DNA from: Lysobacteraceae bacterium
GTDB lineage: Bacteria; Bdellovibrionota; UBA1018; JAGTJX01
DNA length: 64,000 nt
NCBI GenBank assembly: GCA_023657465.1
Contig: JAGTJX010000002.1
Coordinates: 447,661 to 511,660 of the forward strand
Direction: 5' to 3'
The position numbers and the translations under genes were made by a program. This document shows, one piece after another, positions 36,229 through 45,954 of this stretch (positions are counted from its first letter, which is position 1; each line of letters opens with the position of its first letter). The notes beneath the pieces were generated by a model, which ran no database searches, was not told the origin of the DNA, and saw only the letters and a program-made list of their open reading frames with translations.

Positions 36229-37443
36229 TTACTGCTGAGACTTAGGATACGCACCTGGGTTACCTGGGCTTGTGTCTTTCCAGTCTCGGAAGTTGTTGAG
36301 AATGCCATCGGGAACAGCGGTTCCCGTATCAGGGTTACCTGCAGATCCAGTCATGAACTTATCTAATTCAGCCTTCTCGTTCCATTCTCTCACCATGATC
36401 TTGATTCTGTGTTTGATGGTTGAAGACTTATCCAAACATTCGAAGTTGTAGTAGGCGCTCGGAGTTCCAGTGAATTCAAGCGGGTCGACTGTTGAGAATG
36501 ATTTCATTGGCTCAGGTCCTAGTGCTCCTCCGCCATGATCAGCTGAATCGAAGAAGTTAGCTAGATAGACGTTGGATGAAAAAAGCTGAGTGTATGGGCT
36601 TGCGACTGTGATAGCGCCAGAGATCCCTGTTGATTCGATATTCTTATAGAGTGGCATTGGAACTCTGAACTGAGGATGTCTTGCAAACGTTTTGGTATCT
36701 GCTCCTGGACCGTCTACACATTTGCCAGCGTCTCCACCCCAAGGTTTGCCGTTTGTGCTTTGAGTGTTATAGCTAAATGTAGGAGAAGTTCCTACGCATT
36801 GTCTAATAGTATAATTGTATTTTCCTAAGCAACAATTTGGGCCACCGTATGTACTATAGTCGTACTGGCATTTTTCATTTGCGACACTGTTTGTAGCTAC
36901 ATCAGGGACCCAGGTAGCCCCATCTGTGCTGGTTTCCCAGATGATTGTAGTATTGGGGGTGCAGCTTGTAGCGCCTGATGGAGAGCCTATGGTTTGTCTG
37001 ACATACTTAAATCCCTCTCCTACTTGCCAACGGTAATACCAAAAGGGTGTCACTCGAGCGTAGTTACAGGTTGATCCAGGAATATTGTATTGGAGAGTGA
37101 TGCCGTTGAAGAAGAGATCCAGCTCTTCTACTTCTACAAGACAGGTGTAGTCTTGCGCAGATCCTGAGACAGTGATTTCGCAATTAAGAACATAATCTGT
37201 TGGATCGTTCCATGTGCCTAGAACTGCGACTCTATGAACTTTGAAAGTTTTTGTTCCTGAAGAGGCTTTTACCCACATGGTGTCTGTATCGACTGCTCCA
37301 AAAGTATTAGAGGACGAGCCTGGGACTATAGGTGAAGGCCTTCTTCCGTTGTTCCCCATATCAAAGCAGGAAGAGGTAATAGTGGATAGAGTGAGGGTTA
37401 ATAGTATAACTATTTGTTTTGATTTAATATTGTATACAATCAT
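36229..37443 (-). CDS. Lipoprotein of unknown function
   Basis: 404 residues from ATG 37443, which follows GGGAGGGG. The lipoprotein signal is KQIVILLTLTLSTITSSC. The mature part is rich in Gly, Ser, Thr, Tyr and Cys (CNYARVTPFWYYRWQVGEG, CQYDYSTYGGPNCCLGKY) and looks like a disulfide-rich, beta-structured surface protein. No family was recognised. It is divergent from the tetR gene, and the operator-like palindrome lies between them. Confidence 0.6.
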   Translation of the reverse strand: MIVYNIKSKQIVILLTLTLSTITSSCFDMGNNGRRPSPIVPGSSSNTFGAVDTDTMWVKASSGTKTFKVHRVAVLGTWNDPTDYVLNCEITVSGSAQDYTCLVEVEELDLFFNGITLQYNIPGSTCNYARVTPFWYYRWQVGEGFKYVRQTIGSPSGATSCTPNTTIIWETSTDGATWVPDVATNSVANEKCQYDYSTYGGPNCCLGKYNYTIRQCVGTSPTFSYNTQSTNGKPWGGDAGKCVDGPGADTKTFARHPQFRVPMPLYKNIESTGISGAITVASPYTQLFSSNVYLANFFDSADHGGGALGPEPMKSFSTVDPLEFTGTPSAYYNFECLDKSSTIKHRIKIMVREWNEKAELDKFMTGSAGNPDTGTAVPDGILNNFRDWKDTSPGNPGAYPKSQQ

Positions 37444-37526
37444 TGCCCGCCCCTCCCTATTATTGTCTGATACCTGATCGTAATTATCAATTAAAAGATT
37501 GAGGATTATTTGACAATCAAATGAAC

Positions 37527-37543
37527 GTTTGAATTTTTCAAAC
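37527..37543. promoter_or_regulatory. Palindromic operator candidate upstream of tetR
   Basis: A perfect inverted repeat GTTTGAA-TTT-TTCAAAC sits 22 bases before the tetR start. Its size and place are typical of an autoregulatory TetR operator that would also control the downstream tolC and RND genes. Binding is inferred only. Confidence 0.5.
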
Positions 37544-37564
37544 AAATCATCTAAAATCGTCTAT

Positions 37565-38188
37565 ATGACAGCCCAGGAAGAATTAGACACCAAAGAGCTT
37601 CTATTGCAGAAGGCGATTGAGATTTTCTCAGTGAAGGGCTTCGACGGAGCCACTGTAAAAGACCTCGCAGAAGCAGCAGGGGTCAATGTCAGCCTCGTGA
37701 GCTATTACTTCGGCGGTAAAGAAGGCCTCTATAATGCCTGCATCTCCAAGTTCGGTCAGGCCAAGCTACAATTCCTAGAGCAAGTCCTCACTCCTGCAGA
37801 GTCGATCGCTGATTTCAAAGCTAAAACCAAAATCTGGATTACACAGTTTCTCTCTTGGGCAATTGAAGAGTCTGCCAAGGTTCGCATGATTCATAGAGAG
37901 ATGGATTGTGGATTGCCACTCATGAAGGAAGCTTTCCAAGGGACTTTCATGAAGACTTTCATTCACATAAGAACGTTCATTTCTGATGCTCAGACAAAAG
38001 GGTTCGTAAGACGTAGTCTCGATCCGCAGGAAATCGCAGCGCTACTGCAGGGAGTGCTCATGCAATCGATCAGAATAGATCCCATTCGTTCACAGTTTTT
38101 TGGTGCATCGATTAAAGATGAACAATTTAGAAAACATCATATCGAACAGATTTTAGAAATCGTATTTGGAGGAATGATCAATGACTAG
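37565..38188 (+). CDS. TetR-family transcriptional regulator
   Basis: 207 residues from ATG 37565; an in-frame upstream extension crosses the palindromic operator and is rejected. The N-terminal helix-turn-helix is clear (LLQKAIEIFSVKGFDGATVK, DLAEAAGVNVSLVSYYFGGK). The C-terminal ligand-binding part resembles the CerR-type (DUF1956-like) group. It overlaps the tolC-like gene by 8 bases, so it heads an efflux operon that it probably represses. Confidence 0.9.
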   Translation: MTAQEELDTKELLLQKAIEIFSVKGFDGATVKDLAEAAGVNVSLVSYYFGGKEGLYNACISKFGQAKLQFLEQVLTPAESIADFKAKTKIWITQFLSWAIEESAKVRMIHREMDCGLPLMKEAFQGTFMKTFIHIRTFISDAQTKGFVRRSLDPQEIAALLQGVLMQSIRIDPIRSQFFGASIKDEQFRKHHIEQILEIVFGGMIND

Positions 38189-39608
38189 GTTAGTGTTGTT
38201 TATCAGCTTGTTGTCACAATCAGCATTTGCAACCAAGGAACTCAGTCTGGAAGACTACATGCATCAGGTTTTTGGAAAGAATAAAACCGTCATGAGTGAG
38301 ATCCAAAACATGGAAGGGATCTTGGAGCGGAAAGAAGAAGCATCATTAGGTAACTCGGTTTTCTTCACCACAGGTGCATCAATCTCAGAAGATAGAACGC
38401 CTATTTTCGCAGTATTCTTGCCAACGGTTTACACAGGTGTAGCAGTTTATAGGCAGACTTATTCATTGGGTTTCAACCAACAGCTCAGATTCGGAGTGAA
38501 TTGGGGACTCAATTACAATCTTATTCGTACGGCAGCTAGTGGCTTAGCTGCTCCTGTAGATGTGTGGCAGTTGCAACCTAAGTTAGATCTTAAGATTCCG
38601 CTTTGGAAAAACTTATTCGGCAGAGACACTCGCCAACAATTACAGATCGCAGAGAGTAGCGCGATGATTTCTCACTACTCTGAAAAACTAAAGCTCAAGA
38701 TGACACTGACTGATGCAGAAAATGTATATTGGAGGGTAGTCCTTGCTCAGAAAGTTTTGGAATTGAGGAAAGAACTCTTAGGCAGAGCACAAGCCCTCCA
38801 AGCTTGGGCCAAGAAGCGTACAGATTCACATTTAGGTGATAAGGCCGACCTCCTTCAGGCCAATGCAATTGCAGAACTGAGGCAACTTGAACTTGATTCT
38901 GCTCAGTATGAGTTGAGATCTGCATCACTGGCTTTCAACGCTAGTCGAGGCAGAGACAGCATCACTGTGAATGAATCACTCGATGAGCTTCCCGTTGATG
39001 CAGATAGTGATCTGAAAGCTCCTTTACGAGTAGGGGAGAGAGACGATCTCCTCATTGCACTTGAGAACGAAAAAATCTCTAGAGCTTCAAGTATATCTTC
39101 CATCGAAAGATCTAAACCTTCGATAGATCTCGTAGGGTCAGTAGCTCTCAATGGTGCGAATTCGAGTATAGATACTTCATTTTCTCAAGCTTCAGGTCTG
39201 AACAATACTCTGACTTCTGTCGGAGTTCAGGTTTCTGCACCACTCGATTTCGGTCTAGTGGGTAAGATCCATAGCGGACGCGATACTGAGAAGCAGGCTG
39301 CCGAATGGCTCATTGAAGCTAAACGTTTCGAGCAAGATCAAGAGTGGAAAGAAATGAATTTCAAATTCAATGAGTCAAAAAAGAAAGTCAAACTTGCTTT
39401 ATCGATTGAAAAACTGCAGCGCGAAAAGCTCATGCACGAACGAGATAGACTTACACGGGGAAGAACGACAACGAGCCTTGTCATTCAATTTGAACAAGAT
39501 TATTCTCAATCCTTACTCAGCAGAATTTTAGCGCAAGCAGAAGTCACACAGATTTATTCGAAGTTGAAACTATTGTCCGGAGTTAATTTCACTAAGGAGA
39601 TCCTATGA
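38181..39608 (+). CDS. TolC-family outer-membrane efflux protein
   Basis: 475 residues. It has a signal peptide (LVLFISLLSQSAFA) and long helical hairpins with heptad pattern (ENVYWRVVLAQKVLELRKEL, WKEMNFKFNESKKKVKLALS), typical of TolC-type exit ducts. It has GGAGG before the ATG, overlaps tetR by 8 bases and overlaps the RND pump gene as ATGA. It would be the outer-membrane channel for the pump encoded next. Confidence 0.82.
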   Translation: MTRLVLFISLLSQSAFATKELSLEDYMHQVFGKNKTVMSEIQNMEGILERKEEASLGNSVFFTTGASISEDRTPIFAVFLPTVYTGVAVYRQTYSLGFNQQLRFGVNWGLNYNLIRTAASGLAAPVDVWQLQPKLDLKIPLWKNLFGRDTRQQLQIAESSAMISHYSEKLKLKMTLTDAENVYWRVVLAQKVLELRKELLGRAQALQAWAKKRTDSHLGDKADLLQANAIAELRQLELDSAQYELRSASLAFNASRGRDSITVNESLDELPVDADSDLKAPLRVGERDDLLIALENEKISRASSISSIERSKPSIDLVGSVALNGANSSIDTSFSQASGLNNTLTSVGVQVSAPLDFGLVGKIHSGRDTEKQAAEWLIEAKRFEQDQEWKEMNFKFNESKKKVKLALSIEKLQREKLMHERDRLTRGRTTTSLVIQFEQDYSQSLLSRILAQAEVTQIYSKLKLLSGVNFTKEIL

Positions 39609-42600
39609 GTCTAGCAGACGTATCCATTAAACGACCGACTTTCATCACTTGTATCATCATCGTCATGATCGCAGTCGGTCTCTACTCCGCATCAAAGTTG
39701 GGTGTCGATCTCTTCCCCAACGTTACTTTTCCAGTCGTGACCGTGACCACTCCTTATCCAGGGGCAGGACCAACAGAGATTGAATCTCTGGTCAGTAAGC
39801 CACTAGAAGACGAGATCGCTACACTCTCAGGTATCAAGCGTCTTTCTTCAATCAACGAAGAAGGCGTCAGCGTCGTTATTGCTGAATTCACTCTTGAGAC
39901 AGATATTAAATTTGCCGAGCAGCAAATCCGTGACCGTGTGGGATCCACTAAGCGTAAACTTCCTAAGGATATTCTTGAGCCCACCATCCGTCGTATTGAC
40001 CCAGGAGATCAGGCGGTGCTCACCTTAGCACTTGATGCTCCGACATTAGGACCTGCAGATATTTATGACCTTGCCAGTGAAGTGATCAAGCCTAAGATCG
40101 AACAAGTCGCTCAAGTCGGCGTAGTCGACATCATCGGTGGTCGCAAGCGTGAGATCCATGTCCTCTTGGATCGAAACAAACTGAAAGCTCGAGAAATCTC
40201 TGCCAACTCTGTCGCTCAACGTCTAGCTGTTTCAGGTGAGAACGTTCCCGCCGGTAAAGTAGACATCGGTAAGACAGAGCTTGTGTTCAGATCTCTCGGA
40301 CAATTCAAATCTCTGAAGGATATCGAAAACGCGATCGTGAACTTCTTCGGTAGTGATGTTCCTATTTCAGTGAAGGATGTCGGATCTGTTACTGATACCC
40401 TTGTAGATGAGAAGAACCGTGCTTTCATCAATGGAAAACCTGGCGTGTTTCTCAACGTCTTCCGTCAATCAGGATCGAATACGATCGCAGTTGTTGATGG
40501 AGTGAAGAAGCGTATTGATAAACTCAACGCTGAACTCTCGAAACAGCCTGGTAAGCCTCAAATCACTGTAGTCCGCGACGCGAGTATCTGGATTAGAGCC
40601 AACGTCACTGATGTGAAGGAATCCATCACTTTTGGTATTATTTTAGCAGTGATCGTCGTGTACTTCTTCTTGGCTAATGGACGATCGACCATCATCACGG
40701 GTCTAGCTCTTCCTAACTCACTGATCGGTGCGTTCATTCTCATGTCGTTTGCAGGATTCACCATCAACATCATGACACTTCTTGCACTCTCGCTCTCAGT
40801 AGGGCTTCTCGTAGATGACGCAATCGTTGTTAGGGAAAACATCTTCCGACATCTGGAGATGGGGAAATCACCTGGACAGGCGGCTCGTGAAGGTACAGCT
40901 GAAGTGAGGCTTGCGGTTATCGCAACAACCGCTGCGGTTCTAGCGGTGTTCGGTCCTGTGGGATTCTTACAAGGAGTCGTAGGTCAGTTCTTCAAAGAGT
41001 TCGGTCTCACGATTTGTTTCGCCATGGCGATCTCACTCTTTGACGCTCTCACTATTGCTCCGATGCTCTCTGCATACTTCGCAGGTCGTGCGCATGGTGA
41101 GCGTAAACGTGGAATCTGGGGCAACACAGTCGGTAGACTCGTTGATGGATTCAATCGATTCCAGACACGCTTAGATGGTTGGTACGAGAATCTCCTCAAG
41201 AGTGTAGTGAAGCGTCCACTTCTCACGCTTACGATTTCACTTTCTCTTGCAGCTGGAAGTTGCGCCACAGTTGTCAAAGTTCCTAAGACTTTCTTGCCTC
41301 CACAAGATGCAGGTGAGTTTAGTGTCGCGATGGACTTGCCTCCTGGCACTTCACTGGATGAAACCAATGTGACTGCGCTGAAGATGGACAAAATCATTCG
41401 TGATAATCCTGAAGTAGCAGTTTCATCACTCACTGTGGGTAGTAAAGACGGTGCTTCTAATCAAGCCAACTTCTATGTGAAGCTCATTCCGTATAGTGAA
41501 CGTCCAGGAATCACGACTTCTATTTTCAAAGAGGAACTCCGTACACAGTTGAAAGAACTCTCTTTTGCAAATCCAAAAGTAGGGGATTACGATGCAGTGG
41601 GTGGAGGACAGCGTCCCTTCAATATGAACATCGTGGGACTCGACCAAAAACAAATTGAAAAAATTGGTTTAGAACTTCTCGAATACTTGAAGAAGATGCC
41701 TGGATTAAAAGACCCAGACATTAACTTCAGACCTGGCAAACCTGAGTTCCAAGCTGCGATTGACGTCAAACGCGCCGATCGTCTCGGAGTTTCTAGCGTT
41801 CTTGCGGGTCAGGAGCTTCGTACTCAAATCGAAGGTGTGACCACAGCTAAGTTCCGCCAAGACGGTAAGGAATACGATATTCGTGTGAGACTCAAGCAGG
41901 ATCAAAGGAACTTAAAAGATTCATTCAATGAAACTTACATTCCTAACATCAATAACAACTTGGTGAGGCTTTCTGACGTTGCTGATCCGATTGAAGCCGT
42001 GGGACCTTCTAAGGTCACAAGACAAGATCGTTCACGCTACATTCAGATCCAAGCGGATATCACTCCAGGCGCAGGAATTGGTGACATCATGAATGACATC
42101 AATAAGCTCCTTGAGACAGACTACAAACTCCCAGAAGGCGTGAGACACGCATTCGTTGGACAAGCTGAGAACTTCCAAGAGTTGGGATCCAGTATGATCA
42201 CTGCGATGGGATTCGGCGTTTTGTTTATTTTCCTGGTTCTCTCATCCCTCTATGAATCATTCGTGACTCCGCTCACGATCATGACAGCACTTCCTCTCGC
42301 TATGTCAGGTTCGTTTGTTGCTCTTGCGATCACAGGTCAGTCACTGAACATCTTCTCAATGATCGGTGTGATCATGCTCTTGGGTGTTGCGACGAAGAAC
42401 TCCATTCTTCTTGTAGACTATGCCATGCAGCTCATTGGGCAAGGTAAGACTCGTGCAGAAGCGATGGTGATTGCTGGTAAGACTCGTTTGCGTCCTATCT
42501 TGATGACGACGATGGCACTCATTGCGGGAACTCTCCCGATTGCGCTTGGTCTTAACGAAGCTTCTCGTCAGCGTACGAGTATGGGTATTGCGATCATTGG

Positions 42601-42742
42601 AGGATTGGTGAGTTCTACAATCCTCACTCTGGTTGTCGTGCCTGCGTCGTTCTCTTTCATCGACAGGTTCAGAGTCTGGAGTAAGAAGATTCTAGGTCGT
42701 ATGTTCGGAGTGTCGGAAGTCACTAAAGAAGACCTCGGCTAG
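39605..42742 (+). CDS. RND-family multidrug efflux pump, inner-membrane subunit
   Basis: 1045 residues, the usual AcrB/HAE1 size. The N-terminus MSLADVSIKRPTFITCIIIV, twelve membrane segments in two halves and large periplasmic loops are visible. The proton-relay aspartates are in VGLLVDDAIVVREN, and GVATKNSILLVDYAMQLIGQ is the matching site in the second half. It is a proton-driven drug or lipid exporter. The AAGGAGATCCT site precedes the ATG. No membrane-fusion (adaptor) gene is in this operon. Confidence 0.93.
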   Translation: MSLADVSIKRPTFITCIIIVMIAVGLYSASKLGVDLFPNVTFPVVTVTTPYPGAGPTEIESLVSKPLEDEIATLSGIKRLSSINEEGVSVVIAEFTLETDIKFAEQQIRDRVGSTKRKLPKDILEPTIRRIDPGDQAVLTLALDAPTLGPADIYDLASEVIKPKIEQVAQVGVVDIIGGRKREIHVLLDRNKLKAREISANSVAQRLAVSGENVPAGKVDIGKTELVFRSLGQFKSLKDIENAIVNFFGSDVPISVKDVGSVTDTLVDEKNRAFINGKPGVFLNVFRQSGSNTIAVVDGVKKRIDKLNAELSKQPGKPQITVVRDASIWIRANVTDVKESITFGIILAVIVVYFFLANGRSTIITGLALPNSLIGAFILMSFAGFTINIMTLLALSLSVGLLVDDAIVVRENIFRHLEMGKSPGQAAREGTAEVRLAVIATTAAVLAVFGPVGFLQGVVGQFFKEFGLTICFAMAISLFDALTIAPMLSAYFAGRAHGERKRGIWGNTVGRLVDGFNRFQTRLDGWYENLLKSVVKRPLLTLTISLSLAAGSCATVVKVPKTFLPPQDAGEFSVAMDLPPGTSLDETNVTALKMDKIIRDNPEVAVSSLTVGSKDGASNQANFYVKLIPYSERPGITTSIFKEELRTQLKELSFANPKVGDYDAVGGGQRPFNMNIVGLDQKQIEKIGLELLEYLKKMPGLKDPDINFRPGKPEFQAAIDVKRADRLGVSSVLAGQELRTQIEGVTTAKFRQDGKEYDIRVRLKQDQRNLKDSFNETYIPNINNNLVRLSDVADPIEAVGPSKVTRQDRSRYIQIQADITPGAGIGDIMNDINKLLETDYKLPEGVRHAFVGQAENFQELGSSMITAMGFGVLFIFLVLSSLYESFVTPLTIMTALPLAMSGSFVALAITGQSLNIFSMIGVIMLLGVATKNSILLVDYAMQLIGQGKTRAEAMVIAGKTRLRPILMTTMALIAGTLPIALGLNEASRQRTSMGIAIIGGLVSSTILTLVVVPASFSFIDRFRVWSKKILGRMFGVSEVTKEDLG

Positions 42743-42746
42743 AATC

Positions 42747-43208
42747 CTACTTACAATCCAATTTCGCGATGAGCTTGAGTGACGACTTACGATCTTCGAG
42801 ATACTTCACTTCGCCTGCTCTGAAACCAGCTTTGCCAGCGACACGTGAGACAGTGATCTGTACCATCCACTTTTCCTCACGGTATCTCGCATAGACGATA
42901 TCCAACTCTTTAGTGCGAGACACTTCGATGCGATCGCCACGAGAAGAGTCGAAGTCTTGGAATCCACCGAATTGAAGAACTTGTTTAGACTTAGATCCTG
43001 CAAGTGTCTGGAATAAATCCACGTTCGGATGATGTCTCTCGCTCAAGCCTTCTTCGAATTCATGGTCACTGAAAATTTTACTCACTCGGCAATCGACGAG
43101 CTGTTTCTCGTCAGCGCGAGCGAAGTAAGTGCTGAAACTGAGCACTCCCAATGTAATAAAAATTTTAACTAGAGTAGCCCCCGCTAAAGGGCGAAACCTG
43201 TACGGCAT
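42747..43208 (-). CDS. Small exported protein of unknown function
   Basis: 153 residues. It has a signal peptide (VKIFITLGVLSFSTYFARA). The mature part has two cysteines, one near each end (VDCRVSKIF, AKLDCK), and beta strands between them (WMVQITVSRVAGKAGFRAGE). It resembles the exported protein at 34674 in layout but not clearly in sequence. It is convergent with the RND gene. Confidence 0.55.
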   Translation of the reverse strand: MPYRFRPLAGATLVKIFITLGVLSFSTYFARADEKQLVDCRVSKIFSDHEFEEGLSERHHPNVDLFQTLAGSKSKQVLQFGGFQDFDSSRGDRIEVSRTKELDIVYARYREEKWMVQITVSRVAGKAGFRAGEVKYLEDRKSSLKLIAKLDCK

Positions 43209-43310
43209 CGCACTTCCCCCCCCCTATTTTCCCCGATAAAGTGTGTAATAGTTGCTGCCGAGCGCATGCAAACAGGTGTGTAAAGATTTCCTAAAAATAT
43301 TTTAGAAATA

Positions 43311-43347
43311 AAAAAAGCGACCTTGGGAATCCCAGGGTCGCTTTTTT
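43311..43347. terminator. Bidirectional terminator
   Basis: Arms of 18 bases (AAAAAAGCGACCTTGGGA and its complement with one G-T pair) end in T6 on one strand and A6 on the other. It lies just downstream of the S8 protease gene, whose transcription comes from the right. Confidence 0.85.
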
Positions 43348-43387
43348 CCAAACTATCTCTCGATAGTTTCTTTCCTTCGATAAAATT

Positions 43388-44794
43388 TTAAGGTTTGTTA
43401 AAACTTCGACCCGCTTCTTTTACAGCTTTAGCCAAGTTCAAACGTCCACCGCTAGAAACAAATTTTTCAAAACCATCGACCTTGTCGACTGACTTGAGCA
43501 GAATGTCTCTGACTTGCTTGTAGGACCACTTAGGTTTTAGTGACCAGATCATCGCCGCAGCTCCTGCGACGTGAGGGCAGGCCATTGAGGTGCCGCTAGC
43601 TGCCTTGTAATCGCTGCCTGGTACAGACGAGAGAATGTTTACACCTGGTGCGAAGATATGGGTCGTTTCAGGACCGAAGTTCGAGAAGTATGCCTTCTTG
43701 TCTTCGATATCAGACGCAGCAACCGAAATGAGGTTCGGAAGTTTGAACGATGCAGGGTAGCTACGTTCTTCAGAAGTATCATTGTTCGTTTCTTCGTTGC
43801 CCGCTGCAACAATGAATAGAACATTCTTCTTCTCAGCTCTGATGATGGCTTCTTTTAATTCAGCATTATCATCTTCACCTGGGCCACCCCAACTGTTGCT
43901 GAGGACTTTAGCTCCATGAGTAACTGCATAATCAATTGCTCTCACAGCATCAGCAGTAGTTCCACCGCCTTTGCCGCCTAAGAACTTAAGTGACATCACG
44001 TTCACAGCAGGCGCCACACCTAAGACACCAATGCCGTTGTAACCAACTGCGCCGATGGTTCCAGCAGTGTGAGTTCCATGGCCTTGATCATCATAAGGCA
44101 GTTCATCATCGTGAATGAAATCATAGCCTACAAATTCTTTGCCTGTGGTTTTGCTCTTTTTTCTCCAGAGATTGTAGCCGAGATCTTCGTGGTTATAGTC
44201 AATACCTGTGTCGATCACGGCGACTGTCATGTTGTATTTGAATTCTGAAGGGTAGTTATCCCAAGCAGCTCTCGCTTGAATGGTTTTTAAACCCCAGAGA
44301 TGTTTTGCCATTTCGTCAGGCTGTTCTTCACTTGGAAGATCAGGTCTACGTTCTAACTTCGGACGATCGTCCTTGTGACCACCGTTTTGATCGTTATCTT
44401 CTTCTGTTTCGTAGAATGCGAATAGATTGAGTTGTTTAGAGTAAGGATGCTTTTTAGCAGTCTTAACAAACTTACTACTCTTCTCAGGAATGGTGAGAAT
44501 ATAATTGAGTTGGGCTCGTTCCACTCGTGGATCCCTCTGTGCAGCTTGAAGCGCAGAGATCGTGTCGACTCCCGGATTCAATTTGATTGTCTGTAATCGT
44601 CCCATCAGTGGCGAAAACGTTTGAACGTCTCTTACGCCTAATGATTGATAGAGTGATTTAACAGAAGCTGAACTCACGCTGGGTCCTTCTTTGAACCTGA
44701 CAATGAGTTCTCCTGGTTGGTATGATTGCGCGCTGGAGTTGAGTGCACTGCATGCTGCAAGAGACACTACTAGCGCTACTACTTTAGATTTCAT
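43388..44794 (-). CDS. Subtilisin-like serine protease (S8) with I9 prodomain
   Basis: 468 residues from the inner ATG (MKSKVVALVVSLAACSA), with a G-rich ribosome site; a TTG 33 bases further upstream is the alternative. It has a signal peptide, an inhibitor-type prodomain (YQPGELIVRFKEG to VERAQLNYILTI), a charged linker, then the catalytic triad: Asp near 195 (VAVIDTGIDYNHEDL), His near 239 (GHGTHTAGTIG) and Ser near 401 (AASGTSMACPHVAGAAA). It is an exported protease, probably activated by self-cleavage. Confidence 0.92.
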   Translation of the reverse strand: MKSKVVALVVSLAACSALNSSAQSYQPGELIVRFKEGPSVSSASVKSLYQSLGVRDVQTFSPLMGRLQTIKLNPGVDTISALQAAQRDPRVERAQLNYILTIPEKSSKFVKTAKKHPYSKQLNLFAFYETEEDNDQNGGHKDDRPKLERRPDLPSEEQPDEMAKHLWGLKTIQARAAWDNYPSEFKYNMTVAVIDTGIDYNHEDLGYNLWRKKSKTTGKEFVGYDFIHDDELPYDDQGHGTHTAGTIGAVGYNGIGVLGVAPAVNVMSLKFLGGKGGGTTADAVRAIDYAVTHGAKVLSNSWGGPGEDDNAELKEAIIRAEKKNVLFIVAAGNEETNNDTSEERSYPASFKLPNLISVAASDIEDKKAYFSNFGPETTHIFAPGVNILSSVPGSDYKAASGTSMACPHVAGAAAMIWSLKPKWSYKQVRDILLKSVDKVDGFEKFVSSGGRLNLAKAVKEAGRSFNKP

Positions 44795-44869
44795 CCTACG
44801 TTCCCCCCATAGTTTATTGAAAATCAAAGTCGGATGAGATCGTAATTGAAACTAGGTAAAAAGCAAATT

Positions 44870-45097
44870 TTAGTGATCTTTTTTTTCTAGTTTAGGTGCA
44901 GCATTTGGCATCATAAGTGATGGAGGGGCTAACTCTTCTGTTTGCTTAGGAGCTGGAGTTTGCGCAGAATTGTTTGCACCACCGAGCATCATTTTTGAGA
45001 TTTTTGGTTTTTTCTTTGAATATTTTGCAGCGAACGTAGGAGAAACAGATAAAAATTCTAGAGTAATATGAGCCAATATTGCGATTAATTTCATCAT
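44870..45097 (-). CDS. Small exported Pro/Lys-rich peptide
   Basis: 75 residues. It has a signal peptide (LIAILAHITLEFLSVSPTFA), then AKYSKKKPKISKMMLGGANN and a Pro/Ala tail (PPSLMMPNAAPKLEKKDH). Low complexity and short length leave the function open. It is divergent from slyD. Confidence 0.4.
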   Translation of the reverse strand: MMKLIAILAHITLEFLSVSPTFAAKYSKKKPKISKMMLGGANNSAQTPAPKQTEELAPPSLMMPNAAPKLEKKDH

Positions 45098-45144
45098 GAT
45101 TTTATTCTATCTGAAATTTGGAATTTGGGATACCTGACTCAGAT

Positions 45145-45627
45145 ATGCAAAAAAAACCAAAAGTAGTCTCCTTTCATTACACCTTAAGAAACACAGCAGG
45201 AGAGGTTCTCGATAGCTCTATGCAGCAAGGACCTCTCACTTTCATGGAAGGGGTAGGCCAAATCATTCCAGGATTGGAATCCAAGCTTCTTCTCATGATC
45301 GATGGTCAGAAAGCGACAGTTAAAGTTGCAGCGATCGATGCTTATGGCGAAAAAGATCCAGGCATGTTGGTTCAAGTTCCAAAAGAAAAAATTCCAGGTT
45401 CAGAAAAAGTAAAAGCAGGGGATCAATTCCGTGCAGGCCCATCTGAAGATCACACTTCTATTTTCACGGTCATCAAAGTCACCGATACTGAAATTCACAT
45501 GGATGGTAATCATCCACTTGCGGGTCAGGATCTTGAGTTCGATGTGGAGATCACGAAAGTTCGTGATGCATCTGATGAAGAACTCGCTCATGGTCACGTT
45601 CACGGTCCAGGCGGACATCACCACTAA
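45145..45627 (+). CDS. slyD: FKBP-type prolyl isomerase SlyD
   Basis: 160 residues from ATG 45145. It is a peptidyl-prolyl isomerase and chaperone. It has an FKBP domain (VVSFHYTLRNTAGEVLDSS, then LTFMEGVGQIIPGLESKLL) with the inserted flap domain (AYGEKDPGMLVQVPKEKIPG) and ends in a His-rich tail (HGHVHGPGGHHH), the nickel-binding feature of SlyD. It is cytoplasmic. The second palindromic repeat starts 3 bases after the stop. Confidence 0.9.
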   Translation: MQKKPKVVSFHYTLRNTAGEVLDSSMQQGPLTFMEGVGQIIPGLESKLLLMIDGQKATVKVAAIDAYGEKDPGMLVQVPKEKIPGSEKVKAGDQFRAGPSEDHTSIFTVIKVTDTEIHMDGNHPLAGQDLEFDVEITKVRDASDEELAHGHVHGPGGHHH

Positions 45628-45629
45628 AT

Positions 45630-45952
45630 GGTACTGGGATACTTCACGTAGCAATAGTGCGTTAAAGCATATAGACTTCATTCAAAATGACTTTCTCAAG
45701 GAGTGCAGCTCCTGAGGCGTTTCGCACGAAACAGCTTCGCTGTTTCCCGCTCACACTCGCATGCCCTTTTTTTTTTAAATATTGAAGCGAGGCTTTTCGA
45801 AGCGTGAAGCGTTAGAAAGAGGGCAGGATGCCCGCCCGAGAGTAAATATTAAAAAAAGAAAAGACGCATCCGCTGGCATGAACCTCCAGAGAAAGTCATT
45901 TTGAATTAAATTTAAATTCTTAACACAGGAGCGCTACGTGAAGTATCCGGCC
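45630..45952. repeat. Long branched palindromic repeat, copy 2
   Basis: The 323-base segment has ends GGATACTTCACGTAGC and, inverted, GCTACGTGAAGTATCC. Inside are inverted arms sharing ATTCAAAATGACTTTCTC, and A/T-run arms. Read on the other strand, it carries the same conserved blocks as copy 1: GGAGGTTCATGCC then AGCGGATGCGTC; CTCGGGCGGGCATCCTGCCC; GGGCATGCGA; and GGAGCTGCACTCC. A strong inner hairpin (AAACAGCGAAGCTGTTT) is specific to this copy. It fills the gap between the slyD stop and the HAD gene stop. The stem sequences differ from copy 1, but pairing within the copy is kept. Confidence 0.85.
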
Positions 45953-45954
45953 TT

